Assembly (NCBI RefSeq): GCF_003946725.1
Contig: NZ_RHOY01000008.1
Location: 56,053-120,052 of the forward strand
Source of the DNA: Agrilactobacillus yilanensis
Lineage (GTDB): Bacteria > Bacillota > Bacilli > Lactobacillales > Lactobacillaceae
Direction: 5' to 3'
DNA: 64,000 nucleotides
Shown piece by piece: positions 1 to 7,274 of the stretch (position 1 is its first letter; the number at the start of each line of letters is the position of its first letter). The notes beneath the pieces are model-generated. The model saw nothing but the letters and a program-made list of their open reading frames with translations, was not told the origin of the DNA and did not search any database. The position numbers and the translations under genes were made by a program.

Positions 1-1
1 G

Positions 2-94
2 TATCATGTTTTATTCTTCGGCTGCGTTTTAGTCTTATTGCTCTTTTTGGCAAGTTTTAATCTATTTACGCAACGTAAACAAGCGGAACTTTAA
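2..94 (+). CDS. C-terminal end of an MFS transporter (partial)
   Basis: An open frame runs in from the window edge and stops at 92-94. The 30 visible residues are one hydrophobic segment (FGCVLVLLLFLASFNLF) followed by a short charged tail (TQRKQAEL). This closely resembles the end of the MFS transporter that follows (SLFVGCVVALVVFLLNF plus a basic tail). It is therefore probably the last transmembrane helix of a related, tandemly placed transporter. The substrate is unknown. Confidence 0.6.
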   Translation, partial: YHVLFFGCVLVLLLFLASFNLFTQRKQAEL

Positions 95-146
95 TTTTTT
101 TGAGTTTATCTAAAAAAAATTTAGTTTTGTGTTTTAAAATTGGTCG

Positions 147-216
147 ATCCTCGGTATAATGAGGATAGTTTCGTCAGCTCACTTAGCGGTTTGACCTTGC
201 TTAAGTGAGTTTTTTG
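147..216 (+). promoter_or_regulatory. Promoter with inverted repeat over the -10, then leader hairpin
   Basis: A TATAAT lies at 155-160 and is bracketed by ATCCTC (147-152) and GAGGAT (161-166), an inverted repeat that could be an operator. The -35 is weak. Downstream, CTCACTTAGC (178-187) pairs with GCTTAAGTGAG (199-209) before a T run. This is a terminator-like hairpin inside the leader of the next gene. Whether it is the terminator of the upstream gene or an attenuator cannot be told from sequence. Confidence 0.45.
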
Positions 217-254
217 ATGGCTTTTTTAATTAATTATCGGAAGGTGGCGATCAC

Positions 255-1424
255 TTGCAAAAGCAGGGATTAGCTTTGAAATGGCTGCTGTTAGGCGCCT
301 TGATTACCAATACGGGCATTAGTGCCATTTGGCCGTTGACCACAATTTATATGCACGAATATTTACATAAATCTTTGACGGCCGCCGGCATTGTGTTGTT
401 TATCAATTCAATTGTGATGGTGGGCGGCAACTATTTAGGCGGTTACTTGTTTGATCGCTGGCAACCTTATCGCACTTTGTTGACGGGGATTACGATTAAT
501 GTTTTCGCAACTTTAATTTTGATTTTTTTCCATGGCTGGCCCAGTTATGCAATTTTTTTAGTCATTTTAAGTTTTGGAAACGGTATCGTAGGGACGAGTA
601 TTACGGCTTTTGCGACGATGGTCAAAAATCAGCAATCCAGTTATGTTTTTAATGTTTTGTACTTCATGAATAATATTGGGATTGTTTTTGGTACGTTGAT
701 TGTTGGGTTTGTACTGCCATTTGGCATTCAATATATTTTCATGTTGTCCATGCTGCTGTTTATTTTATTCTGGATTGTCGCCGCATTGAAATTCAATGTG
801 TTACCTGAAAGAAAACGTAAAAAATACGATAAAGGGCCGGCACAATTGCCGAAACAAAATAAGCATCAAATTATCGGTTTAATGTTAGTCTTTATTGTTG
901 CCTGGATTATTTATGCGCAATGGCAGAGTACGATTTCAGCCTTTATGGTCAGTCACGGGATGACGGTGAAAGATTATAGCTTTGTCTGGACGTTTAATGC
1001 GATTGTTGTTGTGACTTTCCAACCGGTTTTGACGCACTTTGATGCCTTTTTATACCGGCATATTAAAGCCCGGCTAAACGTAGGCTTTTTACTATTTGCC
1101 ACCGGTTTTGTGGTGTTGATTTTTGCTAAAGAATATTGGCATTTCTTGTTGTCCATGGGGATTTTAACGTTAGGTGAAATTTCAGCTTTTCCCAGTGTAT
1201 CAACTTATGTGGATAGTCTCGTTTATGAATCTCAACGCGGCCGTTTTCAAGGGATTGTCAATGCGGCAGCTTCCTTTGGTCGGGCAGTGGGGCCGTTAGT
1301 GGGGGCGCAAGTGATCGCGTTAAGTTCTTATCACAGTTTATTTGTGGGCTGTGTTGTGGCATTAGTCGTCTTTTTATTAAATTTCGATATCATTCTGCGG
1401 CGTTCAAGGACGCAAAAGCTTTAG
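255..1424 (+). CDS. Major facilitator superfamily transporter
   Basis: This 389-residue protein has about 12 hydrophobic segments and a basic central loop around residues 180-200 (PERKRKKYDKG). The size and layout are typical of a 12-helix MFS exporter or permease. The TTG start is preceded by GGAAGG at a spacing of 10. Loop 2-3 has a motif-A-like stretch (GGYLFDRWQPYR, residues ~62-73), as in drug:H+ antiporters of the DHA1 type. The substrate cannot be named. The preceding partial gene looks like a paralogue, so this may be a tandem duplication. Confidence 0.8.
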   Translation: MQKQGLALKWLLLGALITNTGISAIWPLTTIYMHEYLHKSLTAAGIVLFINSIVMVGGNYLGGYLFDRWQPYRTLLTGITINVFATLILIFFHGWPSYAIFLVILSFGNGIVGTSITAFATMVKNQQSSYVFNVLYFMNNIGIVFGTLIVGFVLPFGIQYIFMLSMLLFILFWIVAALKFNVLPERKRKKYDKGPAQLPKQNKHQIIGLMLVFIVAWIIYAQWQSTISAFMVSHGMTVKDYSFVWTFNAIVVVTFQPVLTHFDAFLYRHIKARLNVGFLLFATGFVVLIFAKEYWHFLLSMGILTLGEISAFPSVSTYVDSLVYESQRGRFQGIVNAAASFGRAVGPLVGAQVIALSSYHSLFVGCVVALVVFLLNFDIILRRSRTQKL

Positions 1425-1452
1425 CAAGATTAGAATTGCGTTAAAATATTAT

Positions 1453-1482
1453 TTGACAGTTTTATAAAGCCAGTGCTATATT
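1453..1482 (+). promoter_or_regulatory. Promoter of the aroE attenuator transcript
   Basis: TTGACA (1453-1458) and TATATT (1477-1482) are separated by 18 nt, with an extended TG directly before the -10. The start of transcription would be about 1489, just before the leader peptide ribosome site AAGGAG at 1498-1503. Confidence 0.8.
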
Positions 1483-1512
1483 AAGACCATTAAATTTAAG
1501 GAGTTTTTGAAA

Positions 1513-1557
1513 ATGATTTTAAACACAACAACAACGCGATATTATTGGTTTAGCTAG
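1513..1557 (+). CDS. Leader peptide of the aroE attenuator (MILNTTTTRYYWFS)
   Basis: This 14-codon ORF has AAGGAG 9 nt upstream. It ends in Arg-Tyr-Tyr-Trp-Phe-Ser-stop, so all three aromatic amino acids are read in four consecutive codons (1540-1551). Its last codons (GTTTAGCTA, 1548-1556) are complementary to TAGCTAAAC downstream at 1609-1617. A near copy precedes tkt at 2675. The design is that of a classical ribosome-stalling leader peptide, as in trp or phe operons of enterobacteria. The function is inferred from codon content and RNA pairing. Confidence 0.8.
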   Translation: MILNTTTTRYYWFS

Positions 1558-1696
1558 CCTGTAGGTGGTCATTGATGTGATCTCTTACAGGAGATCATGT
1601 CTATGATGTAGCTAAACGTTGTTTGAATCGAATCAAAAACCAACGGTAGACCTCATAGATGAAGGCTTTATGTACATTCATCCATGGGGTCTTTTT
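1548..1696 (+). promoter_or_regulatory. Attenuator RNA upstream of aroE
   Basis: A long hairpin has base stem 1548-1556/1609-1617 and apical stem GATCTC (1579-1584)/GAGATC (1591-1596). It includes TCTATGA (1600-1606) in its 3' arm. TCTATGA can instead pair with TCATAGA (1653-1659), which is part of the 5' arm of a terminator (1649-1663 with 1677-1691, followed by TTTTT). The two pairings exclude each other. This predicts antitermination when the ribosome stalls on aromatic codons. No T-box consensus is present here. Confidence 0.75.
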
Positions 1697-1743
1697 GACC
1701 CTTAAATCAAAAATACAGGTGAAAAGACAGGAGAAAGTTGAAA

Positions 1744-2607
1744 ATGGTAATTGATGCAAAAACAAAATTATATGGTCTGCTGGCCCATCCCTGTCAGCAC
1801 AGTATGTCCCCTTTAATGCATAATACGGCCTTTGCCCATCATCAGTTGAATAGTACTTATCTGGCGTTTGACGTGTTGCCGGAAAACATTGAAGCCGCTT
1901 TGGCTGGAATGCGGGCCATGGGGGTAGCCGGGGTAAATTTATCCATGCCGCTAAAAACCGCGGTGTTACCGTATTTAGATGACATCGAACCGGCAGCCAA
2001 GCTCATCGGTGCCGTTAATACGATCAAAAATGATCACGGCCGGTTAACGGGCTATAATACGGATGGGTTAGGGCTGCTCCAGGCTTTAGCGCCAGAATTT
2101 GAACCTAAAGGCGCCCAAATTGCAATTTTAGGGGCCGGCGGGGCGGCTAAATCGGTAGCGGTGCATTGTGCCTTAGCCGGGGTTAAAAAAATAACGATTT
2201 TTAATCGGCATATCGGCCCAGGCAGCAGAGCAGATGCGTTGCAGCAATTATTAGCCACCGGGACTGAGGCAGAAGTTGAAGTTTATGCCTTAGACAACAC
2301 GGCACAATTAAAGCAGACGTTGGGTCAAGTGGCCTTGTTAGTGAATGCGACGAACTTAGGGATGGGGACTTATGAAGGCCAAAGCCCATTGCCGACACCC
2401 GCTGTTTTTTCTAAGGACATTATTGTCTTTGATATGATCTACGCCCCTCGAGAAACAGCACTTTTGAAATCAGCCCGGGCGGCAGGGTTAACTCGGGTAC
2501 ATAATGGTATTGGGATGTTAATCCAACAAGGGGCTGCCGCATTTAAAATTTGGACGGGTGAAGAGATGCCCATTAGTTTAGTCAAAGAAAAGTTAGAATT
2601 AAATTAA
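1744..2607 (+). CDS. aroE: Shikimate dehydrogenase
   Basis: It reduces 3-dehydroshikimate to shikimate with NADPH in the cytoplasm. The ~287-residue length fits AroE. Visible motifs are SMSPLMHN (shikimate binding, ~20-27), SMPLK with the catalytic Lys (~71), GYNTDG (~104), GAGGAAKS (dinucleotide-binding loop, ~131-138) and NATNLGMG. ATG at 1744 is preferred to the in-frame TTG at 1738 because AGGAG (1729-1733) is 10 nt from the ATG and only 4 nt from the TTG. It is a single-gene unit behind its own aromatic attenuator, so expression should rise when Tyr, Trp or Phe is short. Confidence 0.93.
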   Translation: MVIDAKTKLYGLLAHPCQHSMSPLMHNTAFAHHQLNSTYLAFDVLPENIEAALAGMRAMGVAGVNLSMPLKTAVLPYLDDIEPAAKLIGAVNTIKNDHGRLTGYNTDGLGLLQALAPEFEPKGAQIAILGAGGAAKSVAVHCALAGVKKITIFNRHIGPGSRADALQQLLATGTEAEVEVYALDNTAQLKQTLGQVALLVNATNLGMGTYEGQSPLPTPAVFSKDIIVFDMIYAPRETALLKSARAAGLTRVHNGIGMLIQQGAAAFKIWTGEEMPISLVKEKLELN

Positions 2608-2615
2608 AATATAAT

Positions 2616-2644
2616 TTGACACTTGCTCATATGGGTGTTATATT
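2616..2644 (+). promoter_or_regulatory. Promoter of the tkt-aroF-aroB attenuator transcript
   Basis: TTGACA (2616-2621) and TATATT (2639-2644) have 17 nt spacing. The downstream sequence to the leader ribosome site AAGGAG (2660-2665) closely resembles that before the aroE leader. Confidence 0.8.
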
Positions 2645-2674
2645 AAGAACATCAAATTTAAGGAGTTTTTAATT

Positions 2675-2725
2675 ATGCAAAGACAACAATCTTGGAACGC
2701 AACTCGATATTACTGGTTTAGCTAG
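2675..2725 (+). CDS. Leader peptide of the tkt-aro attenuator (MQRQQSWNATRYYWFS)
   Basis: This 16-codon ORF has AAGGAG 9 nt upstream. It ends in the same RYYWFS-stop as the aroE leader and has one extra Trp earlier. The N-terminal halves of the two peptides differ. The aromatic block and the following RNA are almost identical, which indicates selection on the stalling codons and the RNA rather than on the peptide as a whole. Confidence 0.8.
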   Translation: MQRQQSWNATRYYWFS

Positions 2726-2865
2726 CCTGTAGGTGATCATGGATATGATCTCTTACAGGAGATCATGTCTATGATGATAGCTAAACATTGTTTGCGTATA
2801 ATTAAAAACAAACGGCTACCACATAGATGAAGGATGAGGAATTATTCAGCTATGTGGTATTTTTG
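2716..2865 (+). promoter_or_regulatory. Attenuator RNA upstream of tkt-aroF-aroB
   Basis: GTTTAGCTA (2716-2724) pairs with TAGCTAAAC (2778-2786). Inside, 2736-2752 pairs almost perfectly with 2759-2775 around loop TTACAG. TCTATG (2768-2773) can alternatively pair with CATAGA (2822-2827), the start of the terminator arm. The terminator has a perfect 10-bp stem, 2817-2826 with 2850-2859, followed by a T run. The arrangement is the same as before aroE, and the hairpin is better conserved than the loops. Confidence 0.78.
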
Positions 2866-2900
2866 TATCTTTAGAGTCCTCGGACACTACTGATTTTAGA

Positions 2901-2936
2901 TATCCTAATGGCTGAATGAGCTGTTAGGATTTTTTA
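2901..2936 (+). terminator. Second terminator-like hairpin before tkt
   Basis: ATCCTAATGGC pairs with GCTGTTAGGAT (11 pairs including two G-T) and is followed by a T run. It stands 36 nt after the attenuator terminator and before the tkt ribosome site. Transcripts must therefore pass two terminators to reach tkt. It may be a second control point or a backup stop. Confidence 0.5.
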
Positions 2937-2976
2937 TTTGATTAAGGGCCAGTTAAAAAAATTAGGAGTGATTGAG

Positions 2977-5037
2977 ATGTTTGATAAAATTGATGAATTA
3001 GGTGTAAATGCTGTCAGAATGTTGAGTTTACAAAGTATCGCCAAGGCCAATTCTGGTCATCCTGGCTTACCGTTAGGGGCAGCACCAATGACTTACGTGT
3101 TATACCGGAATCACTTGAATGTGAATCCTAGAGATACAAAATGGTTTGATCGGGACCGCTTCATTTTATCCGCCGGTCATGGATCCGCTATGCTTTACAG
3201 TATGTTGCATTTAGCCGGTTTTGATTTAAGTATTGAGGCTCTCAAAAACTTCCGGCAATTAAACAGTAAAACACCGGGTCATCCCGAATACGGCGTCGTT
3301 GATGGGGTTGAAGCCACCACCGGCCCACTGGGACAAGGCCTAGGCATGGCTGTGGGCATGGCCATGGCTGAAACGCATTTGGCCAGTCAATACAATGTTA
3401 ATGGCATTTCTGTTATGAATCATCACACCTACGCTTTAGTTGGGGATGGTGATTTGATGGAAGGTATTTCCCATGAAGCGGCCAGTTTAGCCGGGCATTT
3501 GCGTTTAGGTAAGCTCGTTGTTTTATATGATTCAAATGATGTTTCCTTAGATGGGCCTAAGAACCGATCCTTCAATGAAAACATCCAAAAACGGTTTGAA
3601 AGTTATGGTTGGGATTACCAACGGGTTGAAGATGGCAATGACTTGAATGCCATTGACCAAGCGATAACTAACGCTGAAAACAATACCGTCAAACCTTCCA
3701 TTATTGAAGTACGTACGGTAATTGGCTATGGTGCTTTAAATGCCGGAACGAACAAAGTACATGGGGCGCCATTATGTGCCGAAGATATGGCCGCTGTCAA
3801 AGAAACTTTAAACTGGACTTTGCCAGACTTTGAAGTGCCTGCTGAGGTTTACCAACGTTTAAATGACACGTTAGGGCAACGGGGGGCTAAATTAGATGCC
3901 CAATGGCTGTTAAAGGTCACAAGCCTAAATAAGATGGCGCCAGAAATTGGCACCCAATTCCAACTGGCCATGAATGGCAAATTGCCGGCAGATTGGCGGG
4001 AAGCTTTACCAACTTACTTAGCCGGCACCAGTGAAGCCAGCCGGATTACGAGTCATACGGTGATTCAAGCCCTCGGGAAGAAAGTACCCCAGTTATGGGG
4101 CGGTTCAGCAGACTTAGCCAGTTCCAATAAGACCAATATGGAATGCGAAGGGTTGTACAGTGCTGATAATTTGTCAGCCCGCAATATTGGCTTTGGTGTG
4201 CGGGAGTTCGCTGAAGCTGCAGCGATGAACGGTATCGCACTACATGGCGGTACTCGAGTTTTTGGCAGTACGTTCTTCGTCTTCTCCGACTACATGCGCC
4301 CAGCCATTCGCTTAGCCGCATTACAACACTTGCCAGTGATTTATGTCTTAACCCATGATTCTGTGGCTGTTGGGGAAGATGGGCCAACTCATGAACCAAT
4401 TGAACATTTGATGAGCTTCCGGAATATGCCAAATGTCACAGTTTTACGTCCAGCAGATCCTAATGAAACCGTAGCCGCTTGGGAAACAGCCATGACCCAC
4501 ACGGATGGGCCAACGCTGTTAGTCTTATCTCGACAGAACTTAGCCGTTTTACCAGGTGCCGGTCATGAAACTGGGCATAAGGTGGCTAAAGGGGCTTACG
4601 TTGTTCAAGATGTACCTGAAGATAAAATTCAAGATGGTATTTTGATAGCTACCGGCTCTGAAGTGAATCTTGCGTTAGCGGCCCAAGCAAAATTAGCTGC
4701 TGAAGATGTGGCCGTTTCCGTTGTTTCGGTACCAAGCTTTGAACTATTCCAGCAACAATCCAGTGCTTACAAACGTCAAGTTTTGCCAACGGGTATTCAT
4801 AAACGCTTATCCTTAGAATTAGGGACAACGTTAGGCTGGGAACGGTTTGTAGGTCTAGAAGGTAAAGCTTTAGGGATTGATACATTTGGTGCCAGCGGAC
4901 CTTGTGGTGAAGTCCTTGAAAAATTCGGCTTCACGGTTGATCAAGTGGTGGCGCAATACTTAGCCCTTGAAGTTGAAAATGAACAACCGGCCGAAATTGT
5001 GCAACCACAATTAAAGACAGTAAAAGCTAAAAATTAA
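2977..5037 (+). CDS. tkt: Transketolase
   Basis: It transfers two-carbon units with thiamine diphosphate and makes erythrose 4-phosphate, the precursor that AroF condenses with PEP. The ~686-residue length is normal. Motifs seen are SGHPG near the start, TGPLGQG, the cofactor motif GDGDLMEG, VHGAP and GGSADL at the start of the pyrimidine domain. ATG at 2977 has AGGAG 8 nt upstream, whereas the upstream in-frame start has no ribosome site. It heads a tkt-aroF-aroB operon. Placing tkt under aromatic attenuation suggests a dedicated E4P supply for the shikimate pathway. Confidence 0.93.
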   Translation: MFDKIDELGVNAVRMLSLQSIAKANSGHPGLPLGAAPMTYVLYRNHLNVNPRDTKWFDRDRFILSAGHGSAMLYSMLHLAGFDLSIEALKNFRQLNSKTPGHPEYGVVDGVEATTGPLGQGLGMAVGMAMAETHLASQYNVNGISVMNHHTYALVGDGDLMEGISHEAASLAGHLRLGKLVVLYDSNDVSLDGPKNRSFNENIQKRFESYGWDYQRVEDGNDLNAIDQAITNAENNTVKPSIIEVRTVIGYGALNAGTNKVHGAPLCAEDMAAVKETLNWTLPDFEVPAEVYQRLNDTLGQRGAKLDAQWLLKVTSLNKMAPEIGTQFQLAMNGKLPADWREALPTYLAGTSEASRITSHTVIQALGKKVPQLWGGSADLASSNKTNMECEGLYSADNLSARNIGFGVREFAEAAAMNGIALHGGTRVFGSTFFVFSDYMRPAIRLAALQHLPVIYVLTHDSVAVGEDGPTHEPIEHLMSFRNMPNVTVLRPADPNETVAAWETAMTHTDGPTLLVLSRQNLAVLPGAGHETGHKVAKGAYVVQDVPEDKIQDGILIATGSEVNLALAAQAKLAAEDVAVSVVSVPSFELFQQQSSAYKRQVLPTGIHKRLSLELGTTLGWERFVGLEGKALGIDTFGASGPCGEVLEKFGFTVDQVVAQYLALEVENEQPAEIVQPQLKTVKAKN

Positions 5038-5103
5038 TTCAGAAGTATGTTATTGTGAAATCAGTAAAAATTAAAACTAAAATTCTAAGGAGCAATTAAA
5101 TTT

Positions 5104-6117
5104 ATGATTATTCAATTCAAAACCCCCGTTCAAGAAGATGTTGTTAACGAATTACGCCAAAAGCTAGAAGCTTTGCCAGCCCAAGTGTTTGTGATCAAGA
5201 ATCACTTAGCAGCCATGGGTGTCAAAAGCTACGACTTAACGGCTAAAGAAGCCGCAGCGATTGAAACTGTCACTTTTGATGATCCTAGCTACACGCTGGG
5301 CAGCCGGCAATTTCAACCAGAAGATACGGTTATTGAATTACCACATTCAAAAATTGGCGGCAACAACTTCACAATGATGGCTGGGCCTTGCTCCGTAGAA
5401 TCTGAAGAACATGTTAAACGCATGGCTAAAGTTGTTAAAGAAGGCGGCGCTACAGTTTTACGTGGCGGGGCGTTCAAACCAAGAACCTCACCTTATTCTT
5501 TCCAAGGGTTAGGCGAAGACGGCTTACGTTTCTTAAGAGAAGCTGCGGATGAAAATGATTTGGATATGATCACAGAAGTTATGGATGTGCCCCACGTTGA
5601 AATGGTGGCTAAATACACAGATATTTTCCAAATTGGAGCTCGGAATATGCAAAACTTCTCCCTATTAAAAGCTGTTGGTAAAACCAATGTTGCAGTTGGT
5701 TTAAAGCGGGGGATGTCCGCAACGATTGATGATCTATTGAATGCGGCAGAATACATTGCTTCTGAAGGGAATCATAATATTTTCCTAATTGAACGGGGCA
5801 TTCGAACCTTTGATAACAAATACACTCGGAATACCTTTGATTTAGGTGCTATTCCAGTATTGCAGAAATTAACCCACTACCCAATTATTGCCGATCCAAG
5901 TCATGCGGTTGGTGAATGGGATCTAGTACAACCAATGGCGGCTGCGGCAGTTGCTGCAGGGGCACAAGGGGAAATTGTGGAAATTCATGATGATCCAGAA
6001 CATGCTTTTTCTGATGGCCCCCAAGCTTTGAAACCAAAGAATTACTTACGAATGACTAAAGAAGTTTTTGCTTTACGGGATGCTTTAGCAAATGTTGAAG
6101 GTGTCTGCCGTGACTAA
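5104..6117 (+). CDS. aroF: 3-deoxy-7-phosphoheptulonate synthase (DAHP synthase)
   Basis: It condenses PEP and erythrose 4-phosphate, the first step of the shikimate pathway. At 337 residues it has the layout of the type I-beta enzymes: a small N-terminal ferredoxin/ACT-like regulatory domain (~1-85) and a TIM barrel. Motifs are AGPCSVES, LRGGAFKPRTSPYSFQG, KRGMSAT and DPSHAVG. It overlaps aroB by 8 nt, so the two are probably translationally coupled. In related enzymes the N-terminal domain mediates feedback inhibition by Tyr or Phe; the effector here is unknown. Confidence 0.92.
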   Translation: MIIQFKTPVQEDVVNELRQKLEALPAQVFVIKNHLAAMGVKSYDLTAKEAAAIETVTFDDPSYTLGSRQFQPEDTVIELPHSKIGGNNFTMMAGPCSVESEEHVKRMAKVVKEGGATVLRGGAFKPRTSPYSFQGLGEDGLRFLREAADENDLDMITEVMDVPHVEMVAKYTDIFQIGARNMQNFSLLKAVGKTNVAVGLKRGMSATIDDLLNAAEYIASEGNHNIFLIERGIRTFDNKYTRNTFDLGAIPVLQKLTHYPIIADPSHAVGEWDLVQPMAAAAVAAGAQGEIVEIHDDPEHAFSDGPQALKPKNYLRMTKEVFALRDALANVEGVCRD

Positions 6118-7180
6118 GATTAATCTAACTTTAGCGGATAAGAACTATGACGTCTTAGTCGGTAAAGGCTTATTGGCAGAAGCTGGCGCCTTGATCCGGG
6201 CGATTTGGCAGCCACGAAAAGTTTTAATTTTATCCGACAGCAATGTGGCCCCGCTCTACTTAGCAACGGTCCAAGAACAACTTGTAGCGTCTGGCTTTCA
6301 AGTCGTTACAAGCATTGTACCGGCAGGGGAAGCCTCTAAAAGCTTAAGTAATACGGCTAATTTGTATCAGTTAATGTTAGACGAAGCTTTTTCAAGAACG
6401 GATGGGGTTGTGGCCCTTGGTGGCGGGGTTGTCGGTGATTTAGCCGGCTTTGTGGCCTCCACCTTCATGCGGGGCATTGGCTTTATCCAGATTCCCACCT
6501 CTTTATTGGCCCAAGTGGACAGTAGTGTGGGGGGAAAAACGGCGGTTGATTTTGGCACCGGAAAAAATATTGTCGGCACCTTTTATCAGCCGGATTTGGT
6601 CATTGCTGATCCGAACACTTTAACAACGTTGACGCCGCGTTATGTGGCGGAAGGCTATGCGGAAGTGGTCAAAATGGCAGCAACTTCTGATGATCCTGAA
6701 TTTTGGCCATTGATTGAAAAAATTCAAACCCCCGCTGATATTTTGACTCATGCCACTGCCTTGATTATGAGTAGTGTTTCTTTCAAGGCACAAATTGTGA
6801 TTGCTGATGAAAAAGAAAGCGGTCAGCGCCGTTTTCTAAACTTCGGCCACACTTTAGGCCATGCCATTGAGCTCTTAGCTCACGGCGACTTGGCCCATGG
6901 GGAAGCGGTCAGTATTGGGACGGTGCAGATTTGTAAAGTCTTTGAAGCAAAAGGCCTAACAGCGCCAGGCATCAGTGCTCAAATTGAACGACAATTAAAA
7001 GCGGTCGGCTTACCGACGACTTCTGAATTATTGTTTACACCTAAATTTTATGAACAATTACTTTTAGATAAGAAGAATCACGGTGATCACTTAAACTTTG
7101 TCTATATTTCAAAGCTAGGTGAACCAAAGATTTACCCCGTCAAAAAAGCAGAACTTAAGGCATTTTTGACAACCAACTAA
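6110..7180 (+). CDS. aroB: 3-dehydroquinate synthase
   Basis: It converts DAHP to 3-dehydroquinate using NAD and a metal. Motifs are GGGVVGDLAGFVAS, PTSLLAQVDSSVGGKT, AEVVK, GHTLGHAIE and HGEAVSIG, which include the expected Glu and two His metal ligands. The GTG at 6110 overlaps the end of aroF (GTGACTAA) and has AAGGTG 6 nt upstream. It yields the typical N-terminus MTKINLTL. An ATG at 6092 in the same frame is less likely. It is the last gene of the operon and is followed by a terminator. Confidence 0.92.
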   Translation: MTKINLTLADKNYDVLVGKGLLAEAGALIRAIWQPRKVLILSDSNVAPLYLATVQEQLVASGFQVVTSIVPAGEASKSLSNTANLYQLMLDEAFSRTDGVVALGGGVVGDLAGFVASTFMRGIGFIQIPTSLLAQVDSSVGGKTAVDFGTGKNIVGTFYQPDLVIADPNTLTTLTPRYVAEGYAEVVKMAATSDDPEFWPLIEKIQTPADILTHATALIMSSVSFKAQIVIADEKESGQRRFLNFGHTLGHAIELLAHGDLAHGEAVSIGTVQICKVFEAKGLTAPGISAQIERQLKAVGLPTTSELLFTPKFYEQLLLDKKNHGDHLNFVYISKLGEPKIYPVKKAELKAFLTTN

Positions 7181-7216
7181 TTTTTTTGACAGACACAGCA
7201 ATTTTTAAATCCTAAC

Positions 7217-7268
7217 AAAAAAGCTACGTATCACTGAGCTGGCCCGCTCAATGGTTCGTAGCTTTTTT
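7217..7268. terminator. Bidirectional terminator between convergent operons
   Basis: AAAAAAGCTACG pairs with CGTAGCTTTTTT, with an inner TGAGC/GCTCA stem. The A and T tracts let it serve both aroB (plus) and the sulfur operon (minus). Confidence 0.85.
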
Positions 7269-7274
7269 AGTGGG

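Noticed and set aside
1425..1737. T-box riboswitch before aroE
   Set aside because: The leader lacks the conserved AGGGTGGNACCGCG sequence and a specifier stem. The translated peptide and alternative hairpins fit ribosome-mediated attenuation better.
4046..4432. 128-codon minus-strand ORF inside tkt
   Set aside because: It is a shadow of the well-conserved transketolase frame, with no supporting signals.
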